Shown one piece after another: positions 31,041-42,565 of a DNA stretch of 64,000 nt. Below the pieces are notes generated by a model that was given only the letters and a program-made list of their open reading frames with translations, did not search any database and had not been told where the DNA came from. The translations under genes were made by a program, and so were the position numbers. This DNA is from Eulemur rufifrons (taxonomy: Eukaryota > Chordata > Mammalia > Primates > Lemuridae), in assembly GCF_041146395.1 (NCBI RefSeq), contig NC_090989.1, positions 281,758,343-281,822,342 on the forward strand, in the 5' to 3' direction. Within the stretch, counting starts at the first letter, position 1; every line of letters begins with the position of its first letter.

Positions 31041-31047
31041 TGGCTGC

Positions 31048-31206
31048 TTTTTTTTTTTTTTTGACAGGGTCTCGCTCTGTCGCCCAGGCTGGAGTGCAAT
31101 GGCGTCGTCATAGCTCACTGCAGCCTCACAGTCCTGGCTCAAGTGATCCTCCTGCCTCGGCCTCCCAGAGTGCTAGGGTTACAGGCGTGAGCCACCCTGC
31201 CCAGCC
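31048..31206 (-). mobile_element. Alu monomer (FLAM-like), antisense
   Basis: T15 tract, then one arm only, ending 'ggcgtgagccaccctgcccagcc'. No second arm, so a fossil monomer type. Confidence 0.85.
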
Positions 31207-31520
31207 TGTACAGCTTCTTAAATTAGGCACACACTTTATGACTTTTCAGCCTTTCTTTGCAATACAAGCACTTCAACTGCAAAGGGTCTTTGAGGGATCA
31301 TTTTCATACATTCCACATATTTTGATAGGCAATATTTTCCACTTTTTTCAGTTTTACATAGTTTCAAATTTTCATTATGACTTCTTTTATCTATGAATTA
31401 TTTAGAAGTTTTTAATTCAATTTCCAAATATAGGCAGGTTTTAGAAAACTTATCTTTTTGTTATTAACACATATCTGGATTGTGTTGTGGTGAGATAATT
31501 TTTTAAAAGAATGTTATTTT
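31207..31520 (-). repeat. L1-derived AT-rich sequence
   Basis: 'gcaatattttccactttttt', 'tatgaattatttagaagttt', 'attgtgttgtggtgagataa' look like antisense L1. Assignment by style only. Confidence 0.5.
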
Positions 31521-31815
31521 GCTGGGTGCAGTGGCTCATGCCTGTAATCCCAGTGTTTTGGGAGGCCAAGGCAGGAGGATCACTTAAGGCCAGGAGGTCA
31601 AAATCAGCCTGAGCAACATAGAGAGACCTCAACTCTACAAAAAATAGAAAAAATTAGCTGGGCATGGTAGCATGCAGCTGTAGGCCCAGTTACTCAGGAG
31701 GCTGAAGCAGGGGGGATCTCTTGAGCCCAGGACTTCAAGGTTTCAGAGAACTATGATGATGCTCCTGTACTCCAGCCTGGGCAACAGAGTGAGACCCTAT
31801 CTCTTAAAAAAAAAA
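31521..31815 (+). mobile_element. Alu-type SINE (J-like), sense
   Basis: 'gctgggtgcagtggctcatg' to 'gagaccctatctctt' and an A tract. Diverged dimer without the strepsirrhine spacer, so probably older. Confidence 0.88.
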
Positions 31816-31825
31816 TTATTAAAAA

Positions 31826-31829
<4 letters not shown>

Positions 31830-31861
<32 letters not shown>

Positions 31862-32106
31862 AGACAGAGTCTCACTCTGTTCCCCGGGCTAGAGTGCTGT
31901 GGCGTCACCCTAGCTCACAGCAACCTCAAACTCCTGGGCTCAAGTGATCCTACTGCCTCAGCCTCCCAAGTAGCTGGGACTACAGGCATGTTCCACCATG
32001 CCCGGCTAATTTTTCTATATATATTTTTAGTTGTCCATATAATTTCTTTCTATTTTTAGTAGAGATGGGGTCTCGCTCTTGCTCAGGCTGGTCTCGAACT
32101 CCTGAG
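31830..32106 (-). mobile_element. Strepsirrhine Alu-type SINE, antisense, 5'-truncated
   Basis: T31 tract directly facing the A tract of the preceding SINE, then 'ccctagctcacagcaacctc' and the spacer 'tatatatttttagttgtcca'. It stops inside the left arm at 'ctcgaactcctgag'. Confidence 0.92.
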
Positions 32107-33579
32107 CTGTGGCCTGTGTGCCTGGCTGGGCCCGGCCTCCCCACCTTCAGGTCTGCGCGCTGTTCTGCCAGGGGCTGGGAAGGTAGGCCCGGGCTCCAGG
32201 CTTTGTGCAGAGGTAGATGGAGACCCTTGGGGAGAGAGCACAGGCCTCCTGCCACTGCCTGTGAGGTTGCTTGCACGGGCCTCTTTTTGCCATTTCCGTG
32301 GCTGTGGTAGGGGTCGGCGAGACCTTGGACATCTGCTGCGTAGACGAGGCGGTGCACGAGTCTGCGGGAAGGCATGGGGATGTGGCGATCAGGAGCTCGC
32401 GTGTGGAGGTCGAACAGCCTGGGGTCCGGCCCTGTTCTTCTGCTTAGAGCTGCGTGACCCTGGGTGAGTGATTTCATCCATCTGAGCCTCCGTTTCTTCC
32501 CCTGCACGATGGGAATAACAATTGCGTCGTGTCCCTGGGGCGCCGACGAGGATGAGTGCGCTTGTCCGTGTCCAGAGTCTGGCGTGTGCCGCCGTCTAAT
32601 CAGCACTAAGTGCGCGTGCGTGTGCATGTGTCCCACAGAGACAGTTTCGGTGGTGCCTGCGAGGGGCCAGGCTCTGCACTGAGCCTCTTCCAAGGTCCAG
32701 CCCAGGCCACCTGAGTCAAGTCTCCAAACCCTCATCCAGCCACCGCCAGCCCCGACTCATCACGTATAGCGTGGAAGCAGCGGACTTTCCACGAGGCAGG
32801 AACCCCGAGCCTCGGCCTCACCTGCCTGCTCACGTCTGAAGCATCCGGCTCATTTGTTCCTTTGAGCCCTTCCCATGCCAGGTGTTGGCCGGGCCTAGGG
32901 ACAGCAGTGGACAGACAGGTGCCACCAGGCCAGCCAGGCCACAGGAGGAAAGTGCTTTGAGACCCTCCAGAGGCATCCTCCTGACTCCGGCTAAACCCGG
33001 CCCCCTTCACCAGCCACATCCTGGCTCCTGGGAGCAAACGTTAGGCCTCTTGGCTTCCCAAGAAGCAGTTGTCCCTCCTCCAGCCCCAGCCCCCAGCAGG
33101 GGTCCCCTCCTGAGAAGGTCACCTCCTGAGAGGGCCCCACGCCAGCCCTTCCTGTCACCATAACCCTTTCCTGCCCCAGGCGCCCGTCCCCACTGGCCGG
33201 AAAGTGGTGGGCTTTATCTTCCCGTCCTTAAGAGGAGAGGCCTGGCTGGGAACGTGTCCCCTGATAACAGGGAGGGGTGGGCTGCCTGCTCTGGGCTCTG
33301 GGGACCTGTGGGGCTGACTGATAAGGGCTCTCCCTGGGCTTGGCAAGCTGTGGGCAGGATCTGAGGTGGGGCCGGTATTCACAGCGTCACTGGCATGGAC
33401 CAAATCTGCAGGCAGCAGGGCCTTGGGCAGACGCCATGTGTGCATGGGGACAGGTGCCGGGGACCTGGGGTCAAGGATGTGAGCAGAGGAATTTGCTAGG
33501 TATAAGTTCGTTTATTCACCCATCACTTCCTTCAGCACATCCGACAGCTGCCACGCTGAACGAGTGAGTTTAGAATCAA

Positions 33580-33800
33580 GGTTAAGCGTCAGGGCTCTGG
33601 AATCAGCCAGACCTGGGCTTGAGGCCTGGCTCCATCACTTAGTGGCAGGCGACTTTGCCTTGTGGGCCTCAATTTTCTCATCTGTAAAATGGGGAGAACC
33701 AAGTACCCACCTTTCAGGAACTGTGTGAGGATTTGAGGGGACGGTGTGTGTGTGTTACACTCCAAATGGGGCCTGGGGCCTGGGAGGCCCTCAGCAAATA
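33580..33800 (+). repeat. MIR SINE, well preserved
   Basis: 'agggctctggaatcagccag', 'ccatcacttagtggcaggcg' and 'caattttctcatctgtaaaatgg' in pieces follow the sense MIR consensus over most of its length. Confidence 0.88.
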
Positions 33801-34764
33801 GTTTTTAAACCATGACTGTTAGAGTGCCAAGGGCCGGTGGTAGGAAGGGCTCCTCCCTCTGTCTGCCCTGCAGGACCATGTGGAGGGCTGGGCCTAGGGA
33901 CACAGGGCCGTCTCCTGGAGCCCGGCGTGGGAGGGGGTGCAAAGGGCAGAGAGACAGGAGCTGGGGGCCCTCTCTCCAGGGGTTCATCTGCCTCATGTTG
34001 TCCTCTGCAGACTGGCCCCCTCTGCTGTCACAGCTGCCCTCAGCCCTGAGTCCAGTTTCTCTCCGGTCAGCCAGTGCCCAGCTCATGGGACCAGACCCAA
34101 TTCCAAATGTCCAGGAAAGCTCGAACCCAAGCCCAGCTCGTGCCTGGCCCCAGCCAAGCCCACTCGGCTGAGGCTCCTGGCCTGGGCCAGTGTGGTCAGG
34201 CAGTGAGCTCAGGACCCCCAGTCCTGGGGCCTGGGGCATATAGCAAGCCCTCAAAACAGCGTTTCCTGCAAGGACAGCTCTGGCTTCTCAGCCACTCCCG
34301 CGTGTCAGACCATTCGGGAGCTAATTACCCACTGAACCCGGTCCTTATCTCCTCCTCACAGTCAGGGGAAGGGACTTGCCCGGGCCAGGCGGCAACTCAG
34401 ACCTGAGGAGCCCCAGCCAGGGGTGGGCCGCGCAGGTGGGAGGGGCCCGGCAGTCGAGAATATCCTGAGTCTTGTGATGCCACACAAGAGCCCTACTCAG
34501 CAGGACATTAATAAGCCTGGCGGCTTCCCAGGGGCGGCCCTGCCAGGGGCCAGAATAGAAGGACTCCCCGCCCTGTGGCCTGGGATCCCCTCCCCACGGC
34601 CCCCACTGGCCACCCAGCAGCCCAGCACCTCCCAGAAGTAATTCACGCGGGGAGACCCCTCCCCACCACGGAGTGTGCCGGCAAACTCACTGGCGTGAAG
34701 GAACCACCTGGAAGGCACCAGGAGGAAAGACAGAGACGAGCAGTCTGTGAGGCAGGGGGTCATG

Positions 34765-34935
34765 TGGCCAACAGTCTGGGCTTTGGGGCCAGAGCTGAGT
34801 CCCAGCCCTGGCTCTCCCATTTCCCACCTGGTGACTTGGGACGAATCACTTGACAACACCGAATCCTGGTTTCTTCATGAGTAAAGTGGGCGTGCTAAGA
34901 GGACCTAGTTTCTGGATTTGCCGTGAGGACCCAAT
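34765..34935 (+). repeat. MIR SINE, sense
   Basis: 'gtctgggctttggggccaga', 'ctcccatttcccacctggtg', 'ttcttcatgagtaaagtggg' match the MIR core. Confidence 0.75.
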
Positions 34936-36147
34936 GAGGTAGTTGTCACCGAGGGCAAGCCTTGGGGACGAGAGGTCATTGTCACCTCTCAGCCCCCACT
35001 TGTCCCGCTGACGGCCGCTTGGTCTGGTCCCGTCTGGGTTTCTGTCCCAGAGCGCTCTCTGGTGGGCAAAGGTAGGTATTGCATGGCACCCTACCAGGTC
35101 GTGCAGGGCTTCCAACCGCAAACTGGACTCCAAAATGTGCCCTTTCTGGTCAACTTAAATTCACGGCCCCCGTTATGTATGCACTGGCATGGCAGGTCAA
35201 CAGAGGACAGAGACTCACTGCCTCCTCTGGAAGCTCAAAGGACAGGACCGCCTGTTTGGTCCTGGTTCTGGGTCCTGCCCCTCCAGCCTGGACACGCCAC
35301 ACCCTCCCTGACCCCCAGAGTCCTCTTCTGCAAACAGGATCCTGAAACCTTCCGGGGCTAAGTACTGTGGAGAGGGGACAGGAGGAGCAGGGAGGAGGCT
35401 TGTGGGTTTAGATTTGGTGGCTGGGGGCACCCGGTGTGAGTAGATACCTGAGGAGATGCAGTGTGGGGCATCCGAGGGAGCTCCTGAGTGCCATTTGGGC
35501 CAACAAGCATTCGCAGAGCGCCTGGTTCTCTTGGGCCTCCCCTGAGAGCCGGCCCCAGCCCCCCCGCAGGGATCTTGGAGGCAGGCGAAGGCTGCAGCCA
35601 TTAGAGGAAGAGCAAGAGGTCAGAGGGGCAGTGTTGAGCCAGGGGGCCGGGAGCAGATGAGGAGAGGAGGGCTGGGCGTGGTGATTAGTGCTGTAAGGCA
35701 CAACATGAGGGCCCCGCCCAGGTGTCAGGGGGAGCCAGGGGCACCTAAGCTGAGGCAGAGCAGAGGGGCAGAGAACTCGGGCCTAGGTCTCAGAAGACCT
35801 GGTCCTGGCCCAGCCCTGACCCTAAACGCCCTCTGTGGTCCAAGGCCAGCCCATGTCCCCTGGGTTTCAGTTTCCCCATCTGCAACGTGAGGGAGGTGGC
35901 CTAGCAGCAGCCCCTTTTCTCTAACCCACCACCCACGGTGGCCAGGCTGAGGCCCCGGCCTGGCTGTGTGAAGCACAGGAACCCGCGGCTGTCTAAGCGT
36001 GGGGGGCTTGTGAAAGGCCCTCCCGCCCTTGCCTGGCCTCAGCTGGGTGTGAGCAGGCGGGGCCGGCATCAGGTCTTTTGCCCCAAGGAAGGCATGCCGC
36101 GAAGGCCCAGGGTCTGAGAGCCTAGTGTGCCCAGGAGCTGGCTGGCT

Positions 36148-36545
36148 GTCACAGTGAATCGTGTCTCCCAAAAAGATATGTTGGCACCTTAACACCCAGT
36201 ACCTCCAAAGAGGACCTCATTTGGTCGTAACAGAAGAGGTCACTGAGACGAACTCATTAGGGTGGGCCCTAATCCAATAAGACCAGGGTCCCTATAAAAA
36301 GGGGGGAGATGGGCTGTGAAGACAGAGGACGGGAGGACGGTGAAGCCACATGCCAAGAAATGCCTGAGGCTGCTGGAAGCTGGACGGAGGCCTAGAACGA
36401 CCCTTCCCGCCACCTTCAGAGGGCGTGTGGCCCGGCGATGCCCTGACTTTGGACTTTTGGCCTCCAGAACTCTGAGACAATACACTTGTGTCCTCTGCCA
36501 TCGATCTGTGGTACTTGGTGACAACTGCCCTAAGAAACTAGGCAC
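36148..36545 (+). repeat. MLT1-type LTR
   Basis: 'ctgtcacagtgaatcgtgtc', 'aaaagatatgttggcacctt', 'agggtgggccctaatccaat' and a late 'ggtgacaactgccctaagaaact' segment. Sense MaLR LTR, no internal region. Confidence 0.75.
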
Positions 36546-36829
36546 AGCTCTTCCAAGGCACTGAAGACAAGATGTATATAAAACAAGTCGTGAGTTCATG
36601 CTGATATTTCTAACTCACATTCAAAATTGCAGAGCCTTTTCTCAACTTTCTCTTTTATTAATATATTTTTTTATTATAGCCATCCTAGTGGGTATGAAAT
36701 TCTATCTCATTGCGGTTTTGATTTGCATTTCCCTGATGGCCAGCGATGGTAAGCATCTTTTCATGTGCTTATTGGCTATTTGTATATCTTCCTTGGAAAA
36801 TTACCTATTCAAGTCCTTTGCTCATTTTA

Positions 36830-37171
36830 TTTTATTTTATTTTTTTTTTGAGACAGAGTCTCACTCTGTTGCCCGGGCTAGAGTGAGTGCCGTGGCGTCA
36901 GTCTAGCTCACAGCAACCTCAAACTCCTGGGCTTAAGCGATCCTACTGCCTCAGCCTCCCGAGTAACTGGGACTACAGGCATGTGTCACCATGCCCGGCT
37001 AATTTTTTGTATATATATATATTTTAGTTGTCCATATAATTTCTTTCTATTTTTAGTAGAGACGGGGTCTCACTCTTGCTCAGGCTGGTCTCGAACTCCT
37101 GACCTCGAGCGATCCACCCGCCTCGGCCTCCCAGAGTGCTAGGATTACAGGCGTGAGCCACCGCGCCCGGC
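36830..37171 (-). mobile_element. Strepsirrhine Alu-type SINE with target duplication
   Basis: Full-length antisense copy. Target duplication CCTTTGCTCATTTTA at 36815-36829 and 37172-37186, nearly perfect, so a fairly young insertion. Carries the 'tatatatattttagttgtcc' spacer. Confidence 0.95.
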
Positions 37172-37410
37172 CCTTTGCTCATTTTAAAGTTGAATTGTTT
37201 CTCTGTCATTAAGGTATAGTGATTCTCTATATGTCCTGGATATTAAACCCTCATCAGATATGTGATTTGCAAACATTTTCTTCTGTGGATTTTTCACTCT
37301 CTTGATAGTGTCCTTTGATGTACAGACGTCTTTAATTTTAGTGAAGTCCAACTTATCTATTTTTTCTTTTGTTGCCCATGCTTTTGGCGTCATTTAAGAA
37401 ATCATCGCTG

Positions 37411-37722
37411 GCTGGGCATGGCAGCTCACATCTATAATCCCATCACTTTGGGAGGCCAAGTCAAGAGGATTGCTTGAGGCCAGGAGTTTGAGACCAGCCT
37501 GGCAACATAGTGAGATCCCTATCTCTAAAAAATATTTTAAAAATAAAAAAATATTAGCCAGGCATGGTGGCTCATATCTGTAGTCCTAGCTAGTTGGGAG
37601 GCTGAGGCAGGAGGATCCCTTGAGCCCAGGAGTTGGAGACGGCAGTGAGCTATGATTGTGTCACTGCACTTCAGCCAGGGTGACAGAGTGAGACTCTGAG
37701 AAAGAGAGCAAGAAAAGAAGAA
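37411..37722 (+). mobile_element. Alu-type SINE (J-like), sense
   Basis: 'ggctgggcatggcagctcac' to 'gagtgagactctgagaaaga'. Diverged dimer, A tail replaced by a purine-rich run. Confidence 0.88.
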
Positions 37723-38610
37723 AGAGACCATTGTCAGATCCAAGCTCAAACAGATTTTCCCAAGTGTTTTCTTTCAAGAGTTTTACAGTTTTGCTTCTTT
37801 AATTTAGATGTTTGATCCATTTTGAGTTAATTTTTGTACATAGTGTGAGGTAAAGGTCTAACTTTTTTTGCATGTGGGTACCAGTGTTCCTAGCACTGTT
37901 TGTTGAAGATATCCTTCTTTCCCCATCAAATGCTCTCAGCACCCTTGTCAAAAAGCACCTGACCATTGTTGTGAGGGTCTATTTCTGGGCTCTCAGTTAT
38001 GTTCCATTGGTCTGTATGTCCAGCCTTGTGTCACTACTATCTGTTTTGATTACTGTAGCTTTGTAGTAAATTTTGAAATCTGGAAGTGTAAATCATCCAA
38101 CTATGTTCTTCTTTTTTAAGATTATTTTGGCTATTCTGGGCTCCTTGAAACTTCATATGAATTTTAGGATGGATTTTTCCATGTCTGCAAAAAACACCAT
38201 TGGGATTTGGTTAGGGCTGGCATTGAATCTTCATATTGCTTCGGGTGATATTGTCATCTTAGCAATATTAAGTCTGTCAGCCCATGAACAGGAGATGTCT
38301 TCCCCTTTATTTACGTCATCTTCCACTTCTTTCAACAATGTTTTGTAGTTTTCAGTGTACAAGTTTTACACTTCCTTGGTTAAATATTCCTAAGTATTTC
38401 TTTTTTAGGCTATCATAAATAATTTTTTTTTAATTTCCTTTTTGGATTGTTAATTGCTAGAGTATAGAAATACAACTGATTTGTTTGTTGATTTTGTATG
38501 CTACAACTTTGCTTGAATCCATTTTTAGCTCTCATGGTTTTTTTGTGAATTTTTTAGGGTTTTCTATGGTACATATAATATCATGTCATCTGAGAATGGA
38601 GATAGTTTGC

Positions 38611-38926
<316 letters not shown>

Positions 38927-38934
38927 ATTTTAAT

Positions 38935-39900
38935 GATCTAGAATGCTCTTAATGACCTGATTTGGGAGTATCTTCAAGACAACTCTAAAGCTGTTCAAAT
39001 CATCTTACATGGTGCCCCTTTGTATGTGTTCGCCTGTTTCCATGGGTCCCTCGGAGATGCTATCACAAAGGCGACTGGCTTACTGGACTTCATCCTTTGG
39101 CATCACCATAGACTTCTGGTGCTATTGTTACCCTTGTTCCACAGCCCAGGGTGCACTGCTTGCAGAGATTTTCACTAGACAGGAAAGTCACCTTCAGCTT
39201 ATCAAATATAATCAAGTGGCATCAGAAGCAGGATCTACCATTATCCTCTTCTGTGGCTTTATCTCTAATACCATGTAAATTTTGCCCAATTATTGGACCG
39301 TTGCCATTCTTGCGGCTGCCTGTCTTTGTCACATTGGCAAGTACAGTGTGACTGAGAACTCTGAGTAAACCTGCCAAAAACCTCTCAAAGTGAATCGGAT
39401 CTCTCTTGGGCCTCGGACACCTCCCAGATAGCAAATCTTTATCCGGAGAAACGTTTGGCTTTTTGTCGTGATGGACTTCTTGCGAGTCTTTCATTTAACT
39501 TCTTCAACAACATCATGGTGATCTTTGCTGATAAGCTCTTCATTTCCACAGATGTTCTTTCTCCTTCTACAAAGAGAATTTTGTCCGGGGCAGGGTTCCA
39601 CCCACTCGTACAGGTCACAGAGCTTCAGTCAGACAACAGAAGCAGTACACAGACTTCTGGTCACATTTCTCCTAGATCCTTCTCCCATGACCAAAAGTCT
39701 TCAGTTCCTCCACTCGGCTCCTGGAGAGGGGTTTGCAGACCCAGAGGCCTCGCCGTCAGCAAGTAGCTTCTTGATTTGTTTCTTCCAATTCCCTCGCTCA
39801 AACCTCTGCAAGCAGGTCACTGCTCTGCCGCAGAAGCTCCACCTGCTCCGACACAGACTTAATTTTCTGTAACTGCTGCTGACGGGTTGTGCCCATCAGC
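38935..39900 (-). pseudogene. Unidentified mRNA-like sequence, probable retrocopy
   Basis: Read on the minus strand, an ATG at 39896 starts a 32-codon frame rich in heptad-like residues (QLQKIKSVSEQVELLRQSS). It ends at a stop, but a one-base shift at the same place continues as RFERGNWKKQIKKLLADGEA and then ends. Further downstream, open stretches appear in different frames (for example a 90-codon frame at 39494-39222). There are no introns. This looks like a cDNA-like copy with frameshifts, joined upstream to GC-rich 5' sequence. I do not recognise the parent gene. No poly(T) marking a minus-strand tail is seen at the left edge, so a degraded native gene cannot be excluded. Confidence 0.4.
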
Positions 39901-40460
39901 TTGCAGAGACGTCTCTAATCCGGGGTTCCGGGGTTCCGGGGTTCCGAGCTCGGCGGCGGCAAGCTGGGGGCCTTTGCCGGGGTTGCGTGGACAGAACCGG
40001 CGCCTTCCTCTCAATCTACCCCTCTCCTCTCGCGTCCTCGCCCGTATCTCGGCCGTTCTCTCCCGGGGCATTGGCCACCGCCCACCTCGGCTATCCCTCA
40101 GCCCTCGAGCCGCAGTGCCGCCCAACACCTGGCGCCCGACCCTGCGAGCGGACCCCTCTTGTCGCAGCCCAGCTGTGAAGATTTGGCAAAACCTGGCGTC
40201 TTAGTACCTCAGCCAATCGAAGCTGGCCACCGGACGAGAGGCGGGGACGTTACCCAATCGCGTCCCTCCAACCTTACGCAGTTGGCCCAATCCCAAGGCA
40301 AAGCAGCCAAATACGCTCCCGGAAGAAACAAGGAAGGCGGGGAAAAGAGAAGGGGTGTGGCCTCAAGGCCCCGCCTTCCATGCTGCGCGGTAGCCGTTCT
40401 GGGCATGCGTGGGGGAGAGTTGGGGCGTGAGGGCGGCGGTACCCAAGGGTGGCGTCCTGT
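39901..40460 (-). promoter_or_regulatory. Small GC-rich CCAAT promoter-like patch
   Basis: CpG-rich over about 500 bases in an otherwise AT-rich block. Three CCAAT boxes start at 40213, 40254 and 40287 (spacing 41 and 33), as in NF-Y promoters. Next to them toward the minus-strand gene-like sequence lie a 5'-UTR-like region and a short tandem GGGGTTCC x3 at 39922-39945. It could be the promoter of the minus-strand locus, or be bidirectional. Confidence 0.5.
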
Positions 40461-40464
40461 CCTT

Positions 40465-40639
40465 GTTTTTCTTTTTTCTTTTCTTTTCTTTTTTTTTTTT
40501 TAAGACAGAGTCTCACTCCCTCGCCCCAGCGAGAGTGCAGTGACGTCAGCACTGCAACCTCACTCCTGGGCTCAAGCGATGCTCCTGCCCCCGCCTCCCA
40601 GAGTGCTAGGACCACAGGTGTGAGCCGCCGCGCCCGGCC
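40465..40639 (-). mobile_element. Alu monomer (FLAM-like), antisense
   Basis: Long T/C-rich tract, then one arm ending 'gtgtgagccgccgcgcccgg'. Single arm only. Confidence 0.85.
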
Positions 40640-40674
40640 AGCCATTCTTTGCACGAATCCTTTAAAAGCACTCA

Positions 40675-40830
40675 TCCACAAAGAAAAAGTAAGTATTTGG
40701 GGTGATGGATATTCCAATCATCCTGATTTGTTCATTACACGTATAATTGTATTTTGATACAAATATAGTATCAAAATATCACGTGTATCCCCCAAATATG
40801 TACAGCTATGGTATATCAATAAAAAATACA
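40675..40830 (+). repeat. L1MA/L1MB-type 3' end
   Basis: 'ggtgatggatattccaatca', 'cctgatttgttcattacacg', 'gtatatcaataaaaaataca' match an L1 terminal 3' UTR ending in an A-rich tail. Confidence 0.65.
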
Positions 40831-40885
40831 AAAGAAAAACCCACGTGTCCACACTGTGAGAATTTAGTTAAAACTAACCCTACTG

Positions 40886-41039
40886 GGCCGGGCGCGGTGG
40901 CTCACGCCTGCAACCCTGGGAGGCTGAGGCAGGAGGATGGCTTAAATTCAGGAGTTTGAGGTTGCTGTAAGCTATGAGGACCCCACTGCACTCTACCCAG
41001 GGCGACAGAGCTAGACTCTGTCTTAAAAAAAAAAAAAAG
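40886..41039 (+). mobile_element. Alu monomer, sense
   Basis: 'ggccgggcgcggtggctcac' to an A14 tract in about 150 bases. It lacks part of the usual left arm and joins directly to 'gaggctgaggcaggaggatg', so either a monomer or an internal deletion. Confidence 0.85.
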
Positions 41040-41399
41040 AAAGAAACCTCACCATACTGCACTGATTCACTTATCCAAATACTGCAGATGATGGCTTCTA
41101 CATATGTTTATCTGTATTCTAAAAAAAAGGCAGATTAAACTTTGCTAATATGTACTATACAGATTGATTCTCCACTGAGTGAGAGCACCAGTGTCAATCT
41201 GTATAACACATATATTAGTAAAATTTACTATCACTCTGATTTTTTTAAGAACACAAATAAGCATAAATAGAAGGATCATTTCCTGCTTCCTCCCAATGGA
41301 CCATCTTGCACCCTCTCCAGGGTACCAGCACCTCACTTTGGAGACTCTGCCCTGCAACGCTTGCCTTTATTGTCTGTAGAGAGGCAGGAGCTGGGCCAA

Positions 41400-41890
41400 C
41401 ACGGAGGTAGACTCTGGAGACAGACTGCCCAGGTTTGAGTCCTGTCCTTGCCATGTACATGCTGAGTGATCTCAAGCAAGTCACCTAACTTCTCTGTGCA
41501 GTTTCCTTGTCTTTAAAATAAGGGTATTAACAGTGGCTTGTTTGTGAGGATCGGATGAGTTAGTTAATGGTGCTTATAACGATGCCTAACTCATAATACA
41601 AACTCAAAAAATGATGATGTTGAGGGAGTGGGTATAGTCTCAGAGCAAGTAGGAGCTCACTAGTGTTATCTGTCCTTACTTCTTTGTCAGCTACTGGCTT
41701 TGGAGTCAGAAGGATCTGGTTCCACCCTGGTTCTCCAAGCATTTGCCTTTTACCTTATAAAATTTACTTACTTAAACTTTCTGAGCCTCAGTTTCCTCTT
41801 CTGAAAAGGAGAATTGATGTAAGGATGAAATGACAACATGCATGTAACGTGCTTAGCATGGTACCTGACACAGAGTAGATTCTCAGGAAA
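41400..41890 (+). repeat. Two sense MIR relics
   Basis: First at about 41400-41590 ('ggtttgagtcctgtccttgc', 'taagggtattaacagtggct'), second at about 41695-41890 ('ctttctgagcctcagtttcc', 'gtaacgtgcttagcatggta'). Confidence 0.75.
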
Positions 41891-41939
41891 CAAGAGCTGT
41901 GCCAGAGACAAATGGTTGTTCAGCAATCCCCATTTCCTT

Positions 41940-42190
41940 TTCCTCCAGGGTGCACTACTAGACTACAATTCCCAGCCTCCTGTGTAGTTAGGTGGGACCA
42001 CAGAACTGAGTTCTAGAGGAGGGAATGCGGCCAGAAGTGATGGACACACTTCCTGGCCTGCTTTCCTCTCCGTTTTCTTCTCTGCACAGCTGGAAGTGAT
42101 AGTGGAACCAGAAGATGGAGGTTCCAGAATCCTTGCAGCACCACTGGGAACAGAGCAGCTCAGTCTCTCCTTGGGAGTACTGTGCAGGAG
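41940..42190 (+). repeat. LTR-like fragment with an ACTACAATTCCCAGC site
   Basis: 'gactacaattcccagcctcc', 'ggccagaagtgatggacaca', 'ggaaccagaagatggaggtt' resemble MaLR/ERVL LTR wording. Family assignment is tentative. Confidence 0.5.
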
Positions 42191-42194
42191 AGAA

Positions 42195-42565
42195 ATTAAA
42201 AAATTAACTTTTGAGAATGAAATAATATCTTTTGCAGCAACTTGGATGGAACTGGAGACTGTTGTCCTAATTGAGGTATCTCAGGAATGGACAAACACAT
42301 GTACTCTGATAATTGGAAGCTAATTGATGGGCAGACACGGGCACAAAGAGATGTAAAGATCATTGGAAATCAAGAAGTGGGGAGTGGGCAGGAGGCAGGG
42401 GTAAAAACTTACCTTTCGGGTATAATGAACACTGTTCAGGTGATGGGTACACTGAGAGCCCCAACTTAAGCATTTTAAAAGGTAATCCATGTAACAAAAA
42501 CATTTGTACCCCTTAATATTTTGAAATATATATATATCTTATTTGCAAATATAAAAAATAAAAAT
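42195..42565 (+). repeat. L1 3' end, sense
   Basis: 'agaatgaaataatatctttt', 'gcagcaacttggatggaact', 'gtgatgggtacactgagagc', 'aacatttgtaccccttaata', then AT-rich tail. The ending differs from the human L1PA type and resembles lemur/galago L1 3' UTRs as I recall them. Confidence 0.65.

Larger units (their letters stand above)
32107..36147. other. Intergenic GC-rich DNA, no gene seen
   Basis: Unique sequence with several sense MIR relics (about 32440-32600, 33580-33800, 34765-34930). Three GATA-type words cluster at 33214-33325. No splice-bounded coding region or RNA gene was recognised. The 251-residue minus-strand frame here runs through a SINE and is not credible. Confidence 0.55.
36600..38610 (-). 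repeat. L1M ORF2 to 3' region, antisense, split by two SINEs
   Basis: In order: 'atagccatcctagtgggtat', 'gatttgcatttccctgatgg', 'attaaaccctcatcagatat', 'gatccattttgagttaattt', 'tctcagttatgttccattgg', 'gattactgtagctttgtagt'. This is antisense L1 continuing correctly across SINEs at 36830-37171 and 37411-37722, so one old element. All frames are broken. Confidence 0.88.

Noticed and set aside
31980..32735. 251-codon minus frame
   Set aside because: Starts in unique DNA and reads into a SINE; no family features or splice context.
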